A stretch of 64,000 bases of DNA from Bacteroidales bacterium (GCA_017647785.1 JAGCJW010000002.1:1-64000); one strand, 5' to 3'. Shown: positions 28,967-37,879, counted from the first letter of the stretch. The notes: a model not told the origin generated them from the letters alone. Numbers and translations: made by a program.

Positions 28967-31039
28967 TTATATTTTACCCCAGAATTTTCTTAAAAACCAT
29001 TCGCTTGAGAAACAAATGATAATTAAAATCCAATACCAAATAGATGTTAAAAGTCTATGGTTTGTTTCTATTTCATGAATGATTGGTTTTGCGTCTTCTT
29101 GCTTATTGAGTAGTTCTTTTAGCTTGTTTATCTCTTTTGCTTCTACCATTTGTCCATTTGTTTTAACGGATAGGGTATAAAGTAAATCGTGCTTTGCAAC
29201 TAAATCAATAGCTTCTAATTCGCTTGCAGATACGATAAAGCTTCCTTTGTCTGTATAGTTTATTCCTCCAAAGTTTGTATTTGCTGTAAAACTGTATTTT
29301 CCTGCTTTTAAATCGGAGATGTCTAAAGAGTATGCGTTATGTGTTTTTGAAAATATATAATCATATGTGTCGCCTTTTTCATTCTTTAAGTTTATCTTTA
29401 CTTCTAATGTATTAATAAGTTGATATGCTTGATTATATAGTTCTGCTTCTAGTTTTATTTTTTGACTTTGATTATATATATTTTCGTGCTTTATTTTGAA
29501 GATACTTTTATCTTTGTCGCTAACTAAATATTGAATAGTCTTTTGTATTAGTTCGTCAATTTCGTCATTAGTGTTATTAAGTAAATAGTTTCTTAATCGC
29601 CATTTCCAAATATCTTCTCCACATATAATTGCAGATTTATTGTCTGCGTTGTTGTTAAATGCAATTAAAGGGTATTCTGTTTTTGATGAATTATGAGTTT
29701 GGTAAATCAATGTTTGTAACCCTTGAGAGCTTTCGTAACGTGCAAGAGGAGTGGTTAAAGGTGGAAGATTGTTAAATATCTCTGTTGCTTTTTCTGTAAG
29801 GCTAAATAGAGAGAAATTGCTATTAAATCTCGCTAAAGAAGGAGTTTGTGTATTTTTGTTGTAAACGTTTATTTTTAATCCATTGTTGAGTTGGTTGAAT
29901 AGATTGAAATTAGTTCTTTTACCTATGATATATAAAATTGGAATATGATTTTCTTGTAGTATTTTTAGGGTTTCATAAGATGCATTATCACATGGTAATT
30001 GATGGGCAATCACCAAATTAAGTTGGTTTTGTTGTTGTATTTCTTTAAGGTTTGAAATATTAGTTAGATTATAGTTTTTATTCTTGTTTACACTTTGTTT
30101 GATTGCTGCAATATCAGGGTGTGCACCTGCAGAAAGGAATATGATATTCTTGCGAGAGTCTAATATGTTTACAAAGAAGGTTCTTGTGTTGTTTTCTTTG
30201 TTTATTTCGTCTTTTAAATTGGTAATGCTTACTGTATATGATTGTAAACCTGCTTCAAGAGCGGAGAATGTTGTTGGTATTTCTAATGAGAAATCTTCTT
30301 CGCTTATTGTAATGTCTTTACTGAAAAGAGATTTTCCTTTGTGAGATAGATTTACTCTTGCTTTTTCTTCCTTTGCTTTCTTTGCATTTATTGTGATTTC
30401 TAATGGACAAATATCCTCAGTATAAGATATTTCGTTATATCTTAATGAAGTAATACTTAAATCTTTTCTCTTATTGGTATCACCCATTGCAATTGTGTAA
30501 ATAGGGCAAGGAATTTTGTCAAGTGAATTCAAAGGGTTGCTTCCGTAATTGTTTATTCCGTCTGAAGCTAATATTATTGCAGAAAGGTTTTGATTAAAGT
30601 ATTCATTTTGTATGTCGTTTAAAACTTGTGCAATGTCTGTTTGATAGTCATTGAAATCAAATGTCGGTGTTTCATTTATTTGTTTTCCAAAAGAATAAAT
30701 CTTTGTATTAAAGTCTTTGTTTAAAGATTCTGATAAGTTAAATAAGGATTTTATATATTCATTTTTGTAAAATGATGAATCTTTTGTTTTTGTTATAGAA
30801 GATGAATTGTCTTGAGCGATTACTATTATAGGCTTTTCTGTTATGTTTGTTTTCTTTCTAATGATAGGGTTGAGAAGTAAAAACAATAATAAAAAAATAC
30901 CCAATAGTCTTAAGCTAAATAGAGCTATTGTTTGTTTTTTCGAAAATGAATTTTTGGTGTAAAAATATATAAACCAAGCAATTGCCGATGAAAAAACAAT
31001 GATTGGGATTAACCACCAAAGAGAATATTCTGTGAACAT
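28967..31039 (-). CDS. Membrane protein with vWA-like domain
   Basis: A 690-aa protein. Two hydrophobic segments lie near residues 8-27 and 38-60. A vWA-like domain follows at about 72-190; IIVIAQDNSSSI replaces the usual DxSxS metal site with D-N-S-S-S, and ILASDGINN is the second half of the site. A long beta-rich region follows, including a Rossmann-like stretch (about 290-470) like the amidotransferase-type domains found in such proteins. A final membrane helix is near residue 665. In Bacteroidetes such proteins have no firmly known role. It shares an operon with the TerB/J-domain gene, 4 bp upstream. Confidence 0.7.
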   Translation of the reverse strand: MFTEYSLWWLIPIIVFSSAIAWFIYFYTKNSFSKKQTIALFSLRLLGIFLLLFLLLNPIIRKKTNITEKPIIVIAQDNSSSITKTKDSSFYKNEYIKSLFNLSESLNKDFNTKIYSFGKQINETPTFDFNDYQTDIAQVLNDIQNEYFNQNLSAIILASDGINNYGSNPLNSLDKIPCPIYTIAMGDTNKRKDLSITSLRYNEISYTEDICPLEITINAKKAKEEKARVNLSHKGKSLFSKDITISEEDFSLEIPTTFSALEAGLQSYTVSITNLKDEINKENNTRTFFVNILDSRKNIIFLSAGAHPDIAAIKQSVNKNKNYNLTNISNLKEIQQQNQLNLVIAHQLPCDNASYETLKILQENHIPILYIIGKRTNFNLFNQLNNGLKINVYNKNTQTPSLARFNSNFSLFSLTEKATEIFNNLPPLTTPLARYESSQGLQTLIYQTHNSSKTEYPLIAFNNNADNKSAIICGEDIWKWRLRNYLLNNTNDEIDELIQKTIQYLVSDKDKSIFKIKHENIYNQSQKIKLEAELYNQAYQLINTLEVKINLKNEKGDTYDYIFSKTHNAYSLDISDLKAGKYSFTANTNFGGINYTDKGSFIVSASELEAIDLVAKHDLLYTLSVKTNGQMVEAKEINKLKELLNKQEDAKPIIHEIETNHRLLTSIWYWILIIICFSSEWFLRKFWGKI

Positions 31040-31043
31040 ATCC

Positions 31044-31754
31044 TTATGCTATTCCTCTTTCTTTTTTAATTTTCTCGTATGCGTTTGCTATTTCTTGGAA
31101 TTTTTCTTTTGCAGCCTGTTGTGCTTCTGCTCCAAGATGTGCAACTTTATCAGGGTGATATTTTATACACATACGTTTGTATGCTTTCTTAACTTCTTCA
31201 TCAGAAGCTTCTTTTGTGATTTGTAAGATAACGTATGCAGAGTCTGTTTGCTCAAAATACATTGCCTCTATTGTCTTATAGTCTTGTTGAGATAGTCCAA
31301 TAAGATTTGCAATGCGTGCAATCAAATCTTTCTCTATGCCTGAACATAACCCATCTGCACATGCTATTCCATAAAGATAATGAAGTAATTGAAGTTTTGC
31401 TGAATAAGGGATATTTAATCTTACTTTCTCGCAAGATTGATATAAATTTATATCTTTGTCTAAAAGTTGTCTTAATATATCAAGTTTGTTTAGTGCGCTA
31501 TCTTCGCCAAAGTTTTTAACCAAAAATTCTTTTACATAAGAAAGCTCTGATTTCATCACCTTTCCATCGGCTTTCATCACTGCTGCCGAAAGAACTAATA
31601 AAGCCATTATGAAATCGCCTTTTTCTTCTCCTTGTGCGTATTCCTTGTTTATGAGTTTCTCAATAAAAGACCCCGCAGCATATCCTATGATAGAGCCCCA
31701 AAACCCTCCACCAAAAAGTCCTAATATAGTTGTTATCCATTTTATAATACCCAT
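31044..31754 (-). CDS. djlA: TerB-J domain protein (DjlA-like co-chaperone)
   Basis: A 236-aa protein with a glycine-rich membrane-inserting N-terminus (residues 1-32, FGGGFWGSIIGYAAG), a TerB-like helical domain at about 45-165 with KADGKVMKSELSYV and CADGLCSGIEKD, and a C-terminal J domain from about 172. The J domain keeps HPD at residues 200-202, needed to stimulate DnaK ATPase. The order membrane segment-TerB-J matches DjlA. It is the first gene of a minus-strand pair with the vWA protein gene and has its own promoter. Confidence 0.87.
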   Translation of the reverse strand: MGIIKWITTILGLFGGGFWGSIIGYAAGSFIEKLINKEYAQGEEKGDFIMALLVLSAAVMKADGKVMKSELSYVKEFLVKNFGEDSALNKLDILRQLLDKDINLYQSCEKVRLNIPYSAKLQLLHYLYGIACADGLCSGIEKDLIARIANLIGLSQQDYKTIEAMYFEQTDSAYVILQITKEASDEEVKKAYKRMCIKYHPDKVAHLGAEAQQAAKEKFQEIANAYEKIKKERGIA

Positions 31755-31780
31755 AGCATTTTTTGCGTTATAAATTCGTG

Positions 31781-31788
31781 CAAAGATA
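31781..31788 (-). promoter_or_regulatory. -7 promoter box of the djlA-like operon
   Basis: Reads TATCTTTG on the minus strand, 26 bp before the start codon. Confidence 0.6.
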
Positions 31789-31810
31789 CAAATTAACTAT
31801 TAAAATGTCT

Positions 31811-31818
31811 TATCTTTG
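31811..31818 (+). promoter_or_regulatory. -7 promoter box of the ZIP transporter gene
   Basis: TATCTTTG, 26 bp before the ATG at 31845; it forms a divergent pair with the djlA-like promoter. Confidence 0.6.
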
Positions 31819-31844
31819 CAAACTTAAAATAATATTTTATTAAT

Positions 31845-32609
31845 ATGAATGAAATTATAATAGCGTATTTTATTCTTTTTATCGCATGTTTATTGAGTGG
31901 AAGCTTAGTTTTTGTTCTTAATAAACACCCAAAATTATTATCATACATAGGCGTATTTGGAGGAGCTTTCTTATTGGCAGTTTGTTTTGTGCATCTATTG
32001 CCTGAAGCACTTACTTTACAAGGAGACACACACATTTGCTCTGAACACCACTCTCACGAACACTCTCATTCTCACAGTATTTTGAGTGTAGGAGTCTTTG
32101 TTTTGATTGGATTTATCTTGCAATTAGTTTTGGAATTGCTTTCAAACGGTGCAGAACATGGACATATACACGATGAACATCATCATAAAGATTCGTTTCT
32201 TAAAGCAATAATGATTCTTCTTGGAGTTTCCATACATGCCTTTTTAGAAGGATTTGCACTTGTTGTCAATGGAGAAGTAAATCATTCTCTTTTGATAGGT
32301 GTCGTTTTACATAATATACCTATTTCAATGCTTTTGGTAAACGCCTTTATGATTGCAAATTGCTCAAAAATCAAATCATTTTTATTGCTATCTACCTTCG
32401 CAATAATGGGCGTTCTTGGCTCAATGTTAAGTATAAGTTTTGATTTTCTTCAAAACTATATGGGATATGTAATAGGTTTTGTAGTAGGTATCCTCTTGCA
32501 TGTTTCAATTAGTACACTTTTTGACTCAAAAGAAAGTCATAAATATAATTTTGTAAGGTTTGTAGTTGTAATAATCGCATTTGCATTAGCGATTGTGTTG
32601 TCTCACTAA
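31845..32609 (+). CDS. ZIP family metal (zinc) transporter
   Basis: A 254-aa inner-membrane protein with about eight helices. The metal-binding motifs of ZIP proteins are present: HAFLEGFALV in the fourth helix and HNIPISM in the fifth. The cytoplasmic loop is rich in histidine (HICSEHHSHEHSHSHS, HGHIHDEHHHKD), as usual for zinc-handling members. It would import zinc or another divalent metal. The glycosyltransferase gene starts 20 bp after it, possibly in one transcript. Confidence 0.87.
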   Translation: MNEIIIAYFILFIACLLSGSLVFVLNKHPKLLSYIGVFGGAFLLAVCFVHLLPEALTLQGDTHICSEHHSHEHSHSHSILSVGVFVLIGFILQLVLELLSNGAEHGHIHDEHHHKDSFLKAIMILLGVSIHAFLEGFALVVNGEVNHSLLIGVVLHNIPISMLLVNAFMIANCSKIKSFLLLSTFAIMGVLGSMLSISFDFLQNYMGYVIGFVVGILLHVSISTLFDSKESHKYNFVRFVVVIIAFALAIVLSH

Positions 32610-32629
32610 ATTCAGAAAAGGAATAATAA

Positions 32630-34591
32630 ATGAAACTCTCAATAGTAATAGTCAATTATAACGTAGAATACTTTTTAGAACACTGTTTGTATTCTGTACG
32701 TAATGCAATAAAAAACATAGATGCAGAGGTGTTAATCGTAGATAATAATTCGGTTGATGGCTCTGTAAATATGTTAAAACAAAAGTTTCCTGAATTTTAT
32801 TTGATTGAGAATAAGGAAAACGTAGGCTTTGCAAAGGCAAACAATCAAGCAATGCGCATCGCAAAAGGCGAATATATACTTCTGTTAAATCCCGATACTG
32901 TTGTAGAAGAAGACACTTTTGAAAAATGTATTGCCTTTATGAATTCTCATCAAGATTGTGGAGGTTTAGGAATCAAGATGATTGATGGGCAAGGAGAGAT
33001 TTTAAAAGAAAGTAAACGAGGATTTCCAACACCATGGGCGAGTTTTTGTAAAATGAGTGGCTTAACTGCACTGTTTCCAACCTCAAAAAAATATGCACAA
33101 TACTATATGGGGCATCTTTCATACGAAGAAACCAATCAAGTAGACATACTTGCAGGTGCATATATGATGATGAGAAAAGAATGTTTGGATAAAGTTGGGC
33201 TTTTGGACGAAGACTATTTTATGTATGGCGAAGACATTGATTTATCTTATAGAATAACACTTGGAGGATATAAAAACTATTATTATCCCGAAGCACAAAT
33301 AATACACTACAAAGGCGAATCAACAAAGAAATCCTCTCTAAACTATGTCTATACATTCTATAACGCAATGGCAATCTTTGCAAGAAAACACCTAGATGCC
33401 AAGCAAAATAAATTATATAGTTTTATTATAAAATTGGCAATTTGGATAAAAGCTTTCTTTGGATTTTTTACTAGAATATTCAAAAGCTTTGCTTTGCCAA
33501 TTGTTGATTTTGCATTAATTTATATCGCGTTTTATTTCCTTGAAACCACATGGGCAGAATATTATTGGGGTAGGGCAGACTACTATCCACCACACTATAT
33601 GTTGATTGCCGTACCGTGTTATATTCTCATTCTGTTAAGTTCTGTATATGTCGCAGGAGGATATTCCAAAAAAATAAGACTGCAAAAAATTATTTCAGGA
33701 ATATTCGTTGGAATGTTAGTACTATTAGTATTCTATTCCCTATTACCAGCCGAATTGCGCTACTCTCGTGCATTAGTTCTAATGGGTTCAGTGATGAGTT
33801 TAGTTGTCTTGTTGCTTATTCGCTTTGCAATTAAATTTATTCGCACAGGTAAACTATCATTTAAAAACGATGAATTCCTAAGATGTGCTATAATCGCAGA
33901 CGAAAAAGAAGCAGAAAGAGTTGCCAATCTAATCCACTCCACTAATCTAAAACCCGAATTTATTGCACTTGTAGGCGTAGATGAAAAACCAAACAAAGAA
34001 ACTTTTGTAGGAACAATATCTCAAATCGAGGATATAATTCGCATATACTCACTTAACGAAGTAATCTTTTGTGCAAAAAGCTTAACACAATCAACAATCA
34101 ATAACCTAATGAATCGATTGGCGAAAACAAATGTTAAATTCACCATTGTGCCACCAACAGCCGATTTTATAATAGGTAGTAATACCATAAACTCTCCAAC
34201 AGACTTATATGTAGTTAGCTTAAATAGTGTTAGTAATGAAGACAATAAGAGAAAGAAACGTATTTTTGACTTTGTTTCATCATTATTTTGTTTAGTCTTT
34301 GCAGTAATTATAATGTGGTTTGTAAAACGTCCATTGGGCTTTGTAAAAAACAGTGTTTTAGTCCTTTTTAATTTTAGAACATGGATAGGTTATGGTAATG
34401 ATAATGAAAAAAATATCAAAGGATTACCAAAATTAAAAAAATCAGTGCTATCACCACTTGATATGCTTAAAGATGAAAACCTAAATGAAAACGATAAACA
34501 AAAACTAAAACTCCTTTACGCACGAAATTATAGAGTAAATAATGATATAAAAATATTATTTAAATGTTTTAGAGATTTAGGTAAAAAATAA
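32630..34591 (+). CDS. GT2 glycosyltransferase fused to a degenerate sugar-phosphotransferase-like region
   Basis: A 653-aa protein with two halves. Residues 1 to about 250 are a GT2 domain of the rhamnosyltransferase type: VIVNYNVEYFL, the DNNSVDGS motif, LLLNPDTVV with the metal-binding DxD-like site, and GEDIDLSYRI. Several membrane segments follow (about 270-400). Next is a Rossmann-like domain (about 415-515) as in the N-terminal part of WcaJ-type polyprenyl phosphosugar transferases. The final part begins KKRIFDFVSSLFCLVFA like their catalytic domain. However, the conserved lysine/arginine-rich catalytic core is missing or heavily changed (only NFRTWIGYG recalls it). Catalysis by the second half is doubtful. 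The sugar and acceptor are unknown; an envelope glycan is likely. Confidence 0.72.
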   Translation: MKLSIVIVNYNVEYFLEHCLYSVRNAIKNIDAEVLIVDNNSVDGSVNMLKQKFPEFYLIENKENVGFAKANNQAMRIAKGEYILLLNPDTVVEEDTFEKCIAFMNSHQDCGGLGIKMIDGQGEILKESKRGFPTPWASFCKMSGLTALFPTSKKYAQYYMGHLSYEETNQVDILAGAYMMMRKECLDKVGLLDEDYFMYGEDIDLSYRITLGGYKNYYYPEAQIIHYKGESTKKSSLNYVYTFYNAMAIFARKHLDAKQNKLYSFIIKLAIWIKAFFGFFTRIFKSFALPIVDFALIYIAFYFLETTWAEYYWGRADYYPPHYMLIAVPCYILILLSSVYVAGGYSKKIRLQKIISGIFVGMLVLLVFYSLLPAELRYSRALVLMGSVMSLVVLLLIRFAIKFIRTGKLSFKNDEFLRCAIIADEKEAERVANLIHSTNLKPEFIALVGVDEKPNKETFVGTISQIEDIIRIYSLNEVIFCAKSLTQSTINNLMNRLAKTNVKFTIVPPTADFIIGSNTINSPTDLYVVSLNSVSNEDNKRKKRIFDFVSSLFCLVFAVIIMWFVKRPLGFVKNSVLVLFNFRTWIGYGNDNEKNIKGLPKLKKSVLSPLDMLKDENLNENDKQKLKLLYARNYRVNNDIKILFKCFRDLGKK

Positions 34592-34637
34592 AACAATATA
34601 TTTTTTGTAAAATTTCTTGTAATTAAAATATTTTTTT

Positions 34638-34645
34638 TATTTTTG
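34638..34645 (+). promoter_or_regulatory. -7 promoter box of the ECF sigma factor gene
   Basis: TATTTTTG, giving a leader of about 155 nt before the ATG at 34808. The leader is extremely AT-rich; I recognise no riboswitch in it. Confidence 0.5.
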
Positions 34646-34807
34646 CATCAAGAAATATTAGAAACAAAAATTATACGCCTATAGATAAGATTATTACTTT
34701 TTATAATTATTAGAAAACAAAAAAGATTTTTTAATTGTATTAATTGTTAATTAGGTATTCCTTATTATATAAAATAGGGGGTTCTTTTTATAAAAAAGTT
34801 TAATCTT

Positions 34808-35395
34808 ATGAAAACTATAGATAAAAGAAGTGACTATGAATTAGTTCAGGCGTATGTGTCAGGAGAAAAAAAGGTGTTTGATACCTTGGTTCGTCGTCAT
34901 CAACAAAAACTTTATAATTACATCAATTCAGTTGTCAAAGATAAAGACGCTGCCGATGATATTTTTCAAGATACTTTCATAAAAGTTGTTAATGTATTAA
35001 GAGGTGGTACTTATAGGGAGGAAGGTAAGTTTCTTCAATGGATAATGCGAATTGCCCACAATCTCATTATAGATTATTTCCGCAAAGAGCAAAAAATTAA
35101 ATATGTTCGCTCAAATGATGAAGTTGATGTTTTTGATATGCTAGGTAATTTTGAGGATTCACAAGAAACTCGTTTGATTAAGAAACAAATAGACAGGGAT
35201 TTGAGAAATCTTGTGAAGCAATTGCCTGAGGAACAACGAAGAGTATTAATTATGCGTCATTATGCGGATATGTCGTTTAAGGAAATTGCAGAGCGTACAG
35301 GTGTTAGTATTAATACAGCTCTTGGTAGAATGCGTTACGCTTTGTTGAATATTCGTAAAATGGCTGAGGAAAAATCTTTAATTTTAAGTATTTAA
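34808..35395 (+). CDS. ECF-type RNA polymerase sigma-70 factor
   Basis: A 195-aa sigma factor of the ECF type. Region 2 lies at about residues 24-92 with DIFQDTFIKVV and the promoter-melting FLQWIMRIAHNLIIDYFRK segment. Region 4 lies at about 132-188 with LPEEQRRVLIMRHYADMS and the helix-turn-helix FKEIAERTGVSINTALGRM. It would direct RNA polymerase to a subset of promoters, probably for a stress or envelope response; the target is not deducible here. No anti-sigma gene of a known family follows, only a 55-aa ORF with a hairpin at its start. Confidence 0.88.
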   Translation: MKTIDKRSDYELVQAYVSGEKKVFDTLVRRHQQKLYNYINSVVKDKDAADDIFQDTFIKVVNVLRGGTYREEGKFLQWIMRIAHNLIIDYFRKEQKIKYVRSNDEVDVFDMLGNFEDSQETRLIKKQIDRDLRNLVKQLPEEQRRVLIMRHYADMSFKEIAERTGVSINTALGRMRYALLNIRKMAEEKSLILSI

Positions 35396-35414
35396 TTTTT
35401 TAGGGTTAAAACAA

Positions 35415-35469
35415 TATCATAGGTTTGTTTTGCGTTTAGCTAGAAACAAAAGCAAAATTGCCTATGATA
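35415..35469 (+). promoter_or_regulatory. Hairpin enclosing the start codon of the 55-aa ORF
   Basis: TATCATAGG (35415-35423) pairs with CCTATGATA (35461-35469), and a nearby TTTTGC/GCAAAA pair can extend the stem. The ATG of the ORF at 35464 lies inside the right arm, so the structure could limit its translation. There is no T run, so it does not look like a normal terminator. Confidence 0.45.
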
Positions 35470-35631
35470 GATTATTATATTTTTTCACAAATCCAAGACT
35501 GGGAACAAGATTTAGAACGTGAGGAAGAAAATATTCGAGAAGAGATAATACAACACGTTATTGATTATTCAAGAGCACAATTGGTTTACAGTAAAACATT
35601 AGATGAAAACATTACAATCTGGCTTAACTAA
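35464..35631 (+). CDS. 55-aa acidic small ORF after the sigma factor, unknown
   Basis: A short frame (55 aa), strongly acidic at the centre with a helix-like stretch of Glu, Arg and Ile (DLEREEENIREEIIQHVI). It begins 68 bp after the sigma factor stop and overlaps the start of aroF by 29 bp in another frame. I know no family for it. Its position suggests a regulator of the sigma factor or a leader for aroF, but this is only inference; it could also be non-coding. Confidence 0.45.
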   Translation: MIDYYIFSQIQDWEQDLEREEENIREEIIQHVIDYSRAQLVYSKTLDENITIWLN

Positions 35632-36658
35632 TAAAATACTTATAGTTGGTCCATGTTCGGCAGAGAGTAAAGAACAGTTGAGACAAATTGCAAGTGGGTT
35701 ATCAAAATTTAATCTAAATTATTTTCGTGCAGGCATTTGGAAACCTAGAACTATGCCTTCAAGTTTTGAGGGTGTGGGGAGTATTGGTTTGACTTGGCTT
35801 AAGGATATAAAAAAAGAGTATTCTTTAAAGGTTTGTTGTGAGGTTGCTAATCCAAATCATGTTGAACAATGTTTAAATGCGGGAATAGATGCATTGTGGA
35901 TAGGAGCGCGAACTACAACAAATCCATTCTCTGTACAAGATATTGCAGATTCCTTAAAGGGAGAACAAATGCCTATTTTTGTTAAGAATCCTTTGAATCC
36001 CGATTTGAAACTATGGATAGGAGCAATAGAGAGATTGCAAAAGGCTGGTATAGAGAGTGTTTTTGCCGTTCATAGGGGGTTTTCTTTAACTGATAATGGG
36101 ATATATAGACAAACTCCATTATGGCAAATACCTATTGAATTAAAGCGTATATTTCCTGAAATTAAAATAATATCTGATTCATCTCATATTGCAGGGAAAA
36201 GAGAATTTGTTGCAAGTCTTTCTCAAACTGCCATGAATTTAGGACTTGATGGTTTGATGTTAGAGGTGCATAATCAACCTGATTTGGCAAAGACTGATTC
36301 TCAGCAACAATTGTCGTTGCAAGAGTTTGAGAATTTGATGAATAATCTCAATATAACCAATACAGATGAAAATTATTTGCCTGAAACAATAGAGGTTTTG
36401 AGAAATAAGATTGATAATATTGATAAAAAGATAATAGAGTTATTGGGTGAAAGAATGGTTGTGTCAAATCAAATAGCTCAAGTGAAAAAGCGGTTGAATC
36501 TCTCTGTATTACAGGTGAATAGATGGAGTAAATTGTTGTCGGATAGAATGGTATATTCCAACAAGAAGCAATTGTCGGAAAATTTTACAAAAGAATTATT
36601 TGAATTAATACACAAAGAATCAGTGCGTATTCAAGATGAAATTATAAAAAAAGAATAA
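35603..36658 (+). CDS. aroF: Bifunctional DAHP synthase/chorismate mutase
   Basis: Catalyses the first step of the shikimate pathway and the entry to phenylalanine/tyrosine synthesis. Residues 1 to about 250 are a class I DAHP synthase of the KDO8P-synthase-like type: ILIVGPCSAESKEQL, FRAGIWKPRTMPSSFEG, CCEVANPNHVEQC, IWIGARTTTNPF-like and SDSSHIAGKRE segments. Residues about 262-351 are an AroQ-type chorismate mutase (LRNKIDNIDKKIIELLGERM). This fusion is usual in Bacteroidetes, and its mutase domain often senses pathway products. The 351-aa length fits. Confidence 0.93.
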   Translation: MKTLQSGLTNKILIVGPCSAESKEQLRQIASGLSKFNLNYFRAGIWKPRTMPSSFEGVGSIGLTWLKDIKKEYSLKVCCEVANPNHVEQCLNAGIDALWIGARTTTNPFSVQDIADSLKGEQMPIFVKNPLNPDLKLWIGAIERLQKAGIESVFAVHRGFSLTDNGIYRQTPLWQIPIELKRIFPEIKIISDSSHIAGKREFVASLSQTAMNLGLDGLMLEVHNQPDLAKTDSQQQLSLQEFENLMNNLNITNTDENYLPETIEVLRNKIDNIDKKIIELLGERMVVSNQIAQVKKRLNLSVLQVNRWSKLLSDRMVYSNKKQLSENFTKELFELIHKESVRIQDEIIKKE

Positions 36659-36675
36659 AAAAATAGGAGAAAACA

Positions 36676-36706
36676 CTTGTTATAAACAAAAAAATATGTA
36701 CTTTTG
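36676..36706 (+). promoter_or_regulatory. Promoter of the lipoprotein gene
   Basis: CTTG at 36676-36679, a 19-bp spacer and TACTTTTG at 36699-36706, 41 bp before the ATG. Confidence 0.6.
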
Positions 36707-36747
36707 TAAAACGAAAAAAATTATTAACTTTTTTAAAAATAAACATC

Positions 36748-37170
36748 ATGAAATTAAGAAGATTATTTTTAGGAGCAGCTATCGTTGCATTGATGGCAGC
36801 TTGTGGAGGAAAAGCAACTGAAACTGCAACTGAAACTGCAGTTGAAGCTACACCAGAAGTAGAAGCAGTAGAAGAAACTACTGAAGCTCCAGCTGAAGAA
36901 GCACCTGTTGCAGCAGCACCTGTAAAAGAAGAAAAGAAAGCTGATCCATGTGAGGCTAAAGTTAAAGCATTTGAAAAATTCGTTGATGAATTAGTATTAG
37001 CTCAAAAAAATAAAGCTAATTCAGCAAAAGATTTAAAAGCTTTCTCTGAAATGTTAAAACAAGCTCCTGAACAAGAAGCTGCAGTTAAAGAATGTGTTGA
37101 AAACTCTGATTTCAAAACAAGAGTTCAAAATGCAATCATGAAATGCAAACAAATCAGAAGCCAAAAATAA
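36748..37170 (+). CDS. Putative lipoprotein with Ala/Glu/Thr-rich linker
   Basis: A 140-aa exported protein. The N-terminus has a lipobox LMAAC with the modified cysteine at residue 19. A low-complexity linker rich in A, E, T, V and P spans about 20-66. The C-terminal 70 residues are helical, with three cysteines (DPCEAKV, KECVEN, MKCKQ) that could form bonds. The function is unknown. Monocistronic, with its own promoter and a strong bidirectional terminator. Confidence 0.75.
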   Translation: MKLRRLFLGAAIVALMAACGGKATETATETAVEATPEVEAVEETTEAPAEEAPVAAAPVKEEKKADPCEAKVKAFEKFVDELVLAQKNKANSAKDLKAFSEMLKQAPEQEAAVKECVENSDFKTRVQNAIMKCKQIRSQK

Positions 37171-37190
37171 TAAAAATCTGATTGAAAAAT

Positions 37191-37223
37191 AAAAAAGGTT
37201 CGGAAAAACACCGAACCTTTTTT
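37191..37223. terminator. Bidirectional terminator between lipoprotein gene and elbB
   Basis: A perfect 13-bp inverted repeat (AAAAAAGGTTCGG at 37191-37203, CCGAACCTTTTTT at 37211-37223) with a 7-base loop between two convergent genes. U runs arise on both strands. Confidence 0.88.
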
Positions 37224-37228
37224 GTTTC

Positions 37229-37876
37229 TTATAATTTGCAAAGTTCCTCGACTAGATTGTCGGATCCTTCGAAAATTTCTGAGATATGTGTTGCTACCAT
37301 ATAAGCAGGGGTAGTAACAATTTTGTGTTTTACATCAACAGCTACTTCATTTGATTTACATATTTGGTGATTACATCCTAAGAAAATAGCGTCTTGTGCT
37401 GCAGGACAATCGTTTCCAAGTGTTAGTGTAGGATTTTCATCTCCAAGAACTTTGGCTAAAAGCATTGGTGCGATACATAAAGCGCCTATGGGTTTATTTG
37501 CAGAATATGTTTCAAGTATTGCCTTTTCTACTTCTTGATTTACAGTTATGTCTTTTCCAACAAAGGCGTAGTTGCTTAGGTTTTGTGCAGCACCCATACC
37601 ACCTGGTATTATTAAAGCATCATAATCTTCATTTTTGTACATAGATAATGGTTTTATATTTCCTCTGCAAAGTCTTGAAGCTTCTAATAATATAGTGCGT
37701 TTTTCGCCATTAGCCTTTCCTTCTATGTGATTGAATACATCAAACTCTCCATTAGGAGCAAAGCATTGGTATTCTATTCCTCTTTTGTCAATGGCTAATA
37801 AAACAGATAAGGTTTCGTGTGTTTCGCTTCCGTCTCTGTTTCCACAGCCTGCTAAAATTACTGCAATCTTTTTCAT
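37229..37876 (-). CDS. elbB: ElbB/ES1-type DJ-1/PfpI superfamily protein
   Basis: A 215-aa cytoplasmic protein of the DJ-1/PfpI superfamily. It shows KIAVILAGCGNRDGSE at the start, ALIIPGGMGAAQNLSNYA and the nucleophile elbow around GALCIAPMLLAK. This pattern matches ElbB (SCRP-27A/ES1), linked in E. coli to isoprenoid synthesis and glyoxalase-like activity. It is the last gene of a minus-strand run starting with panD, 3 bp after rfaE2. Confidence 0.85.
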   Translation of the reverse strand: MKKIAVILAGCGNRDGSETHETLSVLLAIDKRGIEYQCFAPNGEFDVFNHIEGKANGEKRTILLEASRLCRGNIKPLSMYKNEDYDALIIPGGMGAAQNLSNYAFVGKDITVNQEVEKAILETYSANKPIGALCIAPMLLAKVLGDENPTLTLGNDCPAAQDAIFLGCNHQICKSNEVAVDVKHKIVTTPAYMVATHISEIFEGSDNLVEELCKL

Positions 37877-37879
37877 AAT

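Noticed and set aside
34646..34807. Riboswitch in the long leader of the sigma factor gene
   Set aside because: The leader is nearly all A and T with only weak short pairings; no known aptamer pattern is visible.
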